Below, piece by piece: positions 57,901 through 64,000 of a DNA stretch of 64,000 bases. The stretch lies in assembly GCA_006538405.1 (NCBI GenBank), contig BJKQ01000012.1, forward strand, positions 1,337,001-1,401,000, written 5' to 3'. The notes under the pieces are model-generated. The model worked only from the letters and a program-made list of their open reading frames with translations, was not told the origin of the DNA and did no database searches. The DNA is from Hansfordia pulvinata (taxonomy: Eukaryota > Ascomycota > Sordariomycetes > Xylariales). Within the stretch, counting starts at the first letter, position 1; each line of letters opens with the position of its first letter. The translations under genes and the position numbers were made by a program.

Positions 57901-60900
57901 TGCGTCTACGCGTATCGCAGGCCTGGGGGCTCAGGGGCGGCTGAGAGCGTTGTTCGCAATTTCCTACCACGACCCTGTGGAGGAGAACGAGCTGCTTCTC
58001 GATCGCTCCGACGCGGGGAAACGGCTATGACGTTTTTTTCTTCTCCCTTTTCTATTTCTCGTTGCCCCGTTCCGCACGGCGCAGCTGGTGACATTGCGGA
58101 TCATCGCGCACGCGTGCTGCATGCCGGCAGGCCAGGGTGTTCCATCATCATTGTCAACAATTCAATCGGTGTCATTCAAGAAGCGTTTTTGAGGGGAGAA
58201 GGCTGCCCCTGCCGGCCGTGGTTCGGGGGCGATCTGCATTGCGGCGTGTTCAGCTCGATCCCATACGGAATGTCCTCCCGTGGGACAGGCGTGTGTGGTC
58301 GCGAGCCAGCCCACTCCCCCCCTTCCCCTCCCCCCGGGTCTCCGGGTTTCAAGACTCCAACCGAACCCTGCTTCGCTTCGCCGGCAGGCAGCGGGGGACG
58401 TCAGGGGGAAAAGCCCTCTGCCAACCCCGACAGTCAAGTTGGCGGCGGCGGCGGCGGCGGCGGAGGAGGAGGAGGATGACGAGGTCACCCTGGTGGTGAT
58501 GAACCTTTCCGGGTAGCACCAGACGGGCAGAGCATGTTGCTCACTTTCTCAGTATACAAAGGGGTGTGTCCGTATTGGGCAAACAGCAGCGCCACGGACA
58601 TGTATCAAACGTGAGCCGCACGCAGGGGGGGCTATAACCTCCGCAGAGAGACTTGTTGGTCAGCCAACCCTGCCAGGCGGAAGGAAAGCCAGGTTGTTCG
58701 AAGGAGCCCGAGGGCGTAATGAAAGACTCGATGGGCTTGTGGCGGTATAGCTTGCGCCTCGCGGCGTGAAGCCTGCCCATACCAGACGATCCCGCCCAGG
58801 CCCATGGCGAAAGAGGTGGGGGAGACGGCGTGGCAGAGTTGCAGGTGGTTGCAAGTTGCAACACAGTCGGGTGGCTGTCTGTAATGTGCGCCATCCCGCC
58901 ACGTGGGTCGGGTTTTTTTAAAGTAGGCGGCTGTCTCTTCGCGGCTTTATTGGCCTCAGCAAGGCTTCGGCCGCGAGTCGACGGTGGCGAGACTGGAGAC
59001 TTGGTTCCTCCAGAGGCCCATGGCCGCACCGCACGCGCCATCGGGCGCCGCCGAGGCTGTGTGGAGGCGCCGACCTATCTTGACCCGGTTTGGTTCACAG
59101 GGTTCCTGCAAAGGTCAGGCGGAGAATAACTTGGCAGCCCTCCGCCGCCGTGACTAACTCCTCGGTGGGAGAAGGGATGGGCTTTTTCTTTCTTTCTTTC
59201 TTTCTTTCTTTTTGGCGGCCGAAACAGCCTCGATCGACCGGCGCGCGACTAGTAAGTGAGCAGCGCGGACCGTTTGTGTCTGTGGGAGTCTTTAACTTTG
59301 CCGCCCCTTCAGTTCCTCATCACCGAGCCCCAAACTGAGGTTGCTTTCTCTCTAGGCGCGCCTAGAGCCATCAGCGCGAAGGCGCGAAGCGGTCCGAGGC
59401 GCCCCGAGACTACTTGTAACAACATGATCACCTTGCCTACCTTAGGTAGTAGCCTGCCTAAGCTATAGATACCTATATGCGCAGTGCTGCTGGAGGACGC
59501 GCGGGGCGTCGCCAAGATGGCAAAGGAAGACGGGCTGTGTGCATCCGTATGCGTGCGTCTGTGTGTGCAGGGCTTGCGGAGAGAGAGGCCATCCTCGAGT
59601 CCTCCTTTCTGGCAAGCAAGGCTGTGGTGTCCAGAGATGCATTGTTGCAAGAAGAGGAGCGAGAAGCGGGATCACTCGATATGCATCTCGGCATTGGCCA
59701 CGAGGTGCGGGTGGAGAGGGGGCGGTTGGTGGCGTTGCCCGTCGGGGAACGGTCATGATGGTGATGATGATAATAATAATAACAATAATAAGAAAGGTGA
59801 CCCTGGCCTGGTCGGCGACAGGCGAGGTCTAACTGGTCGACGCCGTCTGGCCCTCTCTCTCAGCCAGGCAGCTGCTAATAAGTGTGACGGACGGCTGCTG
59901 TAAAGTTCCGAGGCGGATTGCCACCTCATCCGAGCACGCCGAAGGGGCGTTGTGGTCCTTGTGTGTGTGTGTGTGTGTGTGTATACGGAGTATATTTTTT
60001 TTCCCCCTCTTTTCTTTTCTTTTCTTCTTCTTTAGCCTGGCTCCATGGAAACGTCACACGACGCTTCCGCTGTCTCTCTCTCTTCGCCTCTTCATCCCTC
60101 GCCGACCCACCAACCAAGGTCATGACTGACGACACGTCGGGGAGTCTTATCATGTCTGCTTCTCGGCGCTCGCGGGCATGCGTGGTTGTATACGTATCGT
60201 GTCGTATCGTAGACGCCTGCGCAGGGGTCCCGGAAAGTCTGAAACCGGGTGCTCTCTTTCTTTCTTTCTTCGGACCCCCCCCCCCCCCCTTTTCGCTGCG
60301 ACTGCCTGTGCCACCAGTTGAGAAAGTCGGCACTGTGCGCCCAGAAGGATTGCTGTCGGCTTGTTCCACCGACAACACGCGGGGGTCCTCCCTCCCCAGG
60401 ACCTCCTGGGGCCGGCTGGCGGGGGGGAGTTGAGTTGCAGTAGGGCAAGGTGCCTTGCATCTTCTGCTCTCCTCCCTGTTTCCCCCTCCCGAACCCAATT
60501 TCGCCTCCACTCGGGAAGGCCTGGCTGGTCTTCCATCTTGGCTCGACGAGTACGACGTGAGCAGACGAGGGGGAGAGAAAGAGAGAGAGAGAGAGGAAGA
60601 GAGAGGAGGAGTGGCTGGCACTATGGCACATCTCCAGCCGTGTGCTGCTGCTGCTGCTTCTTCATCTTAGTGTTCTGCTTCCTTCATTTTGGAACTCCTT
60701 CAGTATCCATCATTCCGTAGGTGCCGATGAGTGGTCCCTTTTATCATGTCCGGGACATCCGTGACCTATAAAGGATCAGGCTAGAAAGTCGGGGCTAGTG
60801 ACTTGGAGGGCGAGAGACCGAAGAAGGGCATCTCTGGTGGCCTGCGTATGCTATACTCGCATCAGCGGCAGCGGCAGTATCCCGGGACAAACGAGGCCCC

Positions 60901-61787
60901 GGCAGTTGTTCAGCTCTCTCAGCTGATCGGGACCGAAGAGTGCTTTTTGATCTCAACGTGCCGCAAACGACTACGTGCCCGTACTCGCCACTCACCACAA
61001 AGATGGGTAAAGAAGCTCGGCCCCCCCTCCCCATCTTTTCGACTGCCGAGGGTTCAGCTGCCAGCCAGCTTCCTCCCGAAATCCTGGCGTTCTCCTTTTT
61101 TTTTTTTTTTTCGTATTCTGTTTGTTGCCGTGGTGGGGGGATTTCCCCCTTGTGGCAGAAGCCAGACCTCGATGGATCGCGCAGGGTGGTGTTTGCGGGC
61201 AATGCAGGCGCGCTCTCTATTCCTCTCTTCAGAATGCGAACCCCCCCCCCCGGGAGATTGCGTCGCCGTAGTACGTTTTCGTCCTTCGGTATGCGATCCC
61301 CCCCCCGGGAGCGAGAGTGACAAGACGAGGCGGGAGGAGGAGGAAGGGGAGGGGCCCTTGTGCGTCATAGCCCACCGGCGAGATCAGATCACCGGCCGGG
61401 GCACCGTGGACGGGGCAGGTTTGCCGAGCTGCTGGAGGACGAGAAAGAAAATTCAAGACAAATTCTAAATCAACACAGAAAATACTCCCCCCATCACCTC
61501 TCGCCACACGCAGCAGCAGTAGCCTGCGTTTGCGTCTTCATGGACAGACACAGTCAGAGGGCCAGGGCTGACGAGCGTGGTGGTGGTGGTGGTGGTGGTG
61601 GTGGCTCTCGAGTTAATCAGCCTTATTAGCCGTGGACGGGAACCCCCGCAAAGCAACGAGTCTCGTACAGGGAAAGGGGAAAAGAGAAAAGAAAGAAAAG
61701 AAAAAAAAAAGGCAGGGCCAGCTGAGATTGGGTCCTTGTCCCCGGTTGTCCACAAGTTTAGCCCTACCAGGTGCGGGCTTCCTTCTT

Positions 61788-61836
61788 CCTTGCCTTGCCT
61801 TGCCTTGCCTTGCCTTGCTGGCCTGGCCTGGCCTGG
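61788..61836. repeat. Adjacent CCTTG and GGCCT pentanucleotide repeats
   Basis: About six CCTTG units pass directly into about four GGCCT units, the second a one-base variant of the first. Confidence 0.9.
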
Positions 61837-63606
61837 CCCCCGGCCGCTCCTCCGGCCCGCACGGGCAGGCCAAGCCCGCGTGGCCCGGCCTCTCTGGGGC
61901 ACTTGATCGGGCAAGTGAGGGAGGGAAACGAGCATCCGCAACAAGTCAGAGTGGCGAGGGAGCCGGGGTGCATGTCGCGGGACCACTCGTGCTTGTACTC
62001 GTCGTACATGGGGGCGTGCCGCCATCACGTTTAGGTATGTATGATGTGTATCCATCTACCCGTCCGGCGATGGTGTCTGTCTGTCTGTCTGTTATTACTT
62101 GTAGTCTTCTTTTTTTTTTGTTTTCGCCGTACGAGCAGGTCGCCGAGTCGGACGGGCGGAGACGTGGCTGGAAAGCACCGACCCTTGAGGGGCTTGTTGT
62201 TCTTCTTATTTTTCTCTTCTTTTATTTTTACATGTTTGACACGACAGTTCCCACGGGACGCCAGCGATCTCAGCCTCGCCTAGGTACTGTAGCTAGTAGC
62301 TACGGGTAAAGTTCAATAAGATGTGTACCTACATACCTAAGGTAGGTAGGCAGATAATGACCAGCCCCCCGCCCCTTGCGCCTGGAAGGATTGATTACGA
62401 CCAGATCCTTGGCGCAGGAACGCGCAAGCACTGTTTCGCGCTCGGCACGTGGAGGGCTGCGAGTATACCACCTGCCGAACCCTGACTGGGCCATGTGTTG
62501 TGTGTGTGTGTGTGTGGGTGTGTGGGTGTGTGTCCTTCTCTCTACGAGTATCTCTTGCGAGTGGTGCAGAAGATCGCAGCTCGTGTCACACGTCCCCAGG
62601 TTCCGGTCTACGGTTCCACCTGTTCCAAGAATAGCGGGCTCAAGAGCGAAAATAAAGAAGAAGTACCTACTCGTAAACCACAAACAACTGCGCATCGCAC
62701 TCGGTACAGTGGAATCGAGCAGAGCGGCATGGCCAGGCCCGCGCGCTCTCTGCCACTTGTGTGGTTCTTTACGAGACTCATCATCATGGTCAGAGCCGGG
62801 GGGTCTGCGTGGAGATTTCTCGGGCAGAGGCCCGCCACGCCACTCCCGGTGATTGATTGATGAGCCCCAGTCGCGAGTACTTACTCCGTTAGATGGGTTG
62901 ACATGCGCCCCCGAAGCTCGGACTGCCACCGTGCCCGGGCGTTGCTGAACCCTGCCCTCAGCCAGGGAAGTCAGTCAGACAGACGCCTGAGGCTGACCTG
63001 ACCTGGCCTGGGCTGGCTTTTATTTCACTCGTAGCTTCTACTCCTTCTTCTTCTTCTTCTTCTTCTTCTGCTTCTTTCTCCGCGAGGCGACTATGATGAC
63101 TTCTGTCCACTCGTCAGCCTCACGTCCGGCATATGACTTATTACGTACAGACGTGCGACGCCTGCTGAGTAGGTGAGGAGGAGATTCCACTCGGGGAGGG
63201 GCGCAGTTTCAGGCAACAGTAGATTAGGTAGGTAGATGGCGACGGGGCGAACGCGTCTCGGGAAGCTGAGAACAGGCAGGCAAAAGTTGACCTCCGACTC
63301 CTGGGACTCAAAAGGGCGCACTCACTGCCTGGGCGGGAAGAGGCAATTACTGATGGCAAATGGGCACCCTGTATTGTGAGTACTCGTTTGTAGGCACGCA
63401 CAACCACCCCCTCCCTTTTGGGGGACCTTGCTTGTACAAGTAACCCGGCATTCAAGCACTCATGCACGCGGCTCTGTCAGCCGTTGATGGGGCTGCATCT
63501 GAGACGCCACAGGCTGAGTGATGATGGGACGGGACCGGGGCGGGGGGGAGGCGATGGCTTCGCACGGACTTCATCTGACAGAGAATTAAGGACACAGGGA
63601 AACAAG

Positions 63607-63692
63607 AAGAGAGAGAAACGAGTACAGAGACAGAGAGAGAGACACGAGTCCAGAGACAGACAGAGAGAGATACGAGTACAGAGACAGAAAGA
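63607..63692. repeat. Minisatellite of about 26-28 bp containing ACGAGTAC
   Basis: Three consecutive copies that begin ACGAGT(A/C)CAGAGACAGA and continue with a GA-rich part of varying length. Confidence 0.85.
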
Positions 63693-63974
63693 GAGGCGCC
63701 GACGAAAACACCATCCCTCTCCCTCCCTCCCTGCCAAAAAAATAACCCTCCTTTCCACACACCACTCCGCCCTTCCCCTGTCATCGCAACACATTGCCGA
63801 TGCCGGTGGGCCGCGCCTCTTCTTGACAAGCTCGCTGACCGCATGGTTTGGCTTCCCCGGCCAGGGTGATCCCGGCCAGTGCGCGATGGCCCGGGGAACC
63901 CAAGGGCAGAACCTCGCCGTGCCTCGCAGCGGAGGATCCTCAACCCTGGGCCGCCTCTGGGGGGGGGGGGTGGG

Positions 63975-64000
63975 CCGCCTGGGCTGGGCTGGGCTGGGCT
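63975..64000. repeat. GGGCT pentanucleotide repeat at the window edge
   Basis: At least four perfect units; the array is cut by the end of the window. Confidence 0.9.

Larger units (their letters stand above)
57001..64000. other. Gene-free right end, microsatellite-rich
   Basis: No recognisable gene in the last 7 kb. Simple repeats resume from about 58.4 kb: GGC/GGA triplets near 58441-58476, a TTTC array near 59187-59212, a GT tract at about 59960-59982, a C run near 60276-60289, GTG triplets near 61577-61605, CCTTG and GGCCT pentamers at 61788-61836, a GT tract near 62497-62532, TTC triplets near 63040-63070 and GGGCT pentamers running off the end. A few ACTCGTA/TACGAGT motifs are present (near 62546, 62660, 63025 and 63670). 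Confidence 0.55.

Noticed and set aside
27000..64000. CRISPR-like arrays among the repeats
   Set aside because: Repeats are microsatellites without regular spacers, and the genome is eukaryotic.

Overview
The window looks like nuclear DNA of a filamentous ascomycete, most likely a Sordariomycete. It is GC-rich. Genes are interrupted by short introns of roughly 50-110 bp with GTRNGY-type donors and CTRAC/CTGAC branch sites. The gene set includes a HET-domain protein, a fungal hydroxyornithine acyltransferase, Rtt106, Vfa1 and Yvh1. I cannot name the species.

Layout. Nine protein genes can be supported. Left block: a membrane-anchored HtrL/YibB-like protein (4917-6865, +); a siderophore-type N-acyltransferase (7196-8788, -); a five-exon MFS transporter (10022-11835, -); a single-exon HET-domain gene ending in a CaaX box (15166-16527, +); the histone chaperone Rtt106 (16936-18486, -), divergent from the four-exon Vps4-associated Vfa1 gene (19247-19962, +); and a short-chain dehydrogenase (24089-25073, -). 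Right block: a Yvh1/DUSP12 phosphatase (38020-39331, -) and a C2H2 zinc-finger regulator (41496 to at least 43401, -). Everything else is non-coding as far as I can see: about 13 kb between the dehydrogenase and the phosphatase, and about 20 kb right of the zinc-finger gene.

The genes do not form one pathway. Rtt106 (chromatin), Vfa1 (ESCRT recycling) and Yvh1 (ribosome maturation) are housekeeping. The acyltransferase and its co-oriented transporter could belong to iron acquisition, but no partner enzymes are present.

Three observations stand out. (1) Four of the nine genes keep their frame only if one base is added inside a short homopolymer. There are five such sites, all in the same direction, which points to systematic homopolymer under-calling rather than pseudogenes. 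(2) The 7-mer ACTCGTA/TACGAGT, often in larger palindromes, occurs about 80 times by eye count, nearly all outside genes, with about 43 copies in 44-56 kb. (3) The gene deserts fall into two types: microsatellite- and homopolymer-rich (27-38 kb and 58-64 kb) and motif-rich but microsatellite-poor (44-57 kb).
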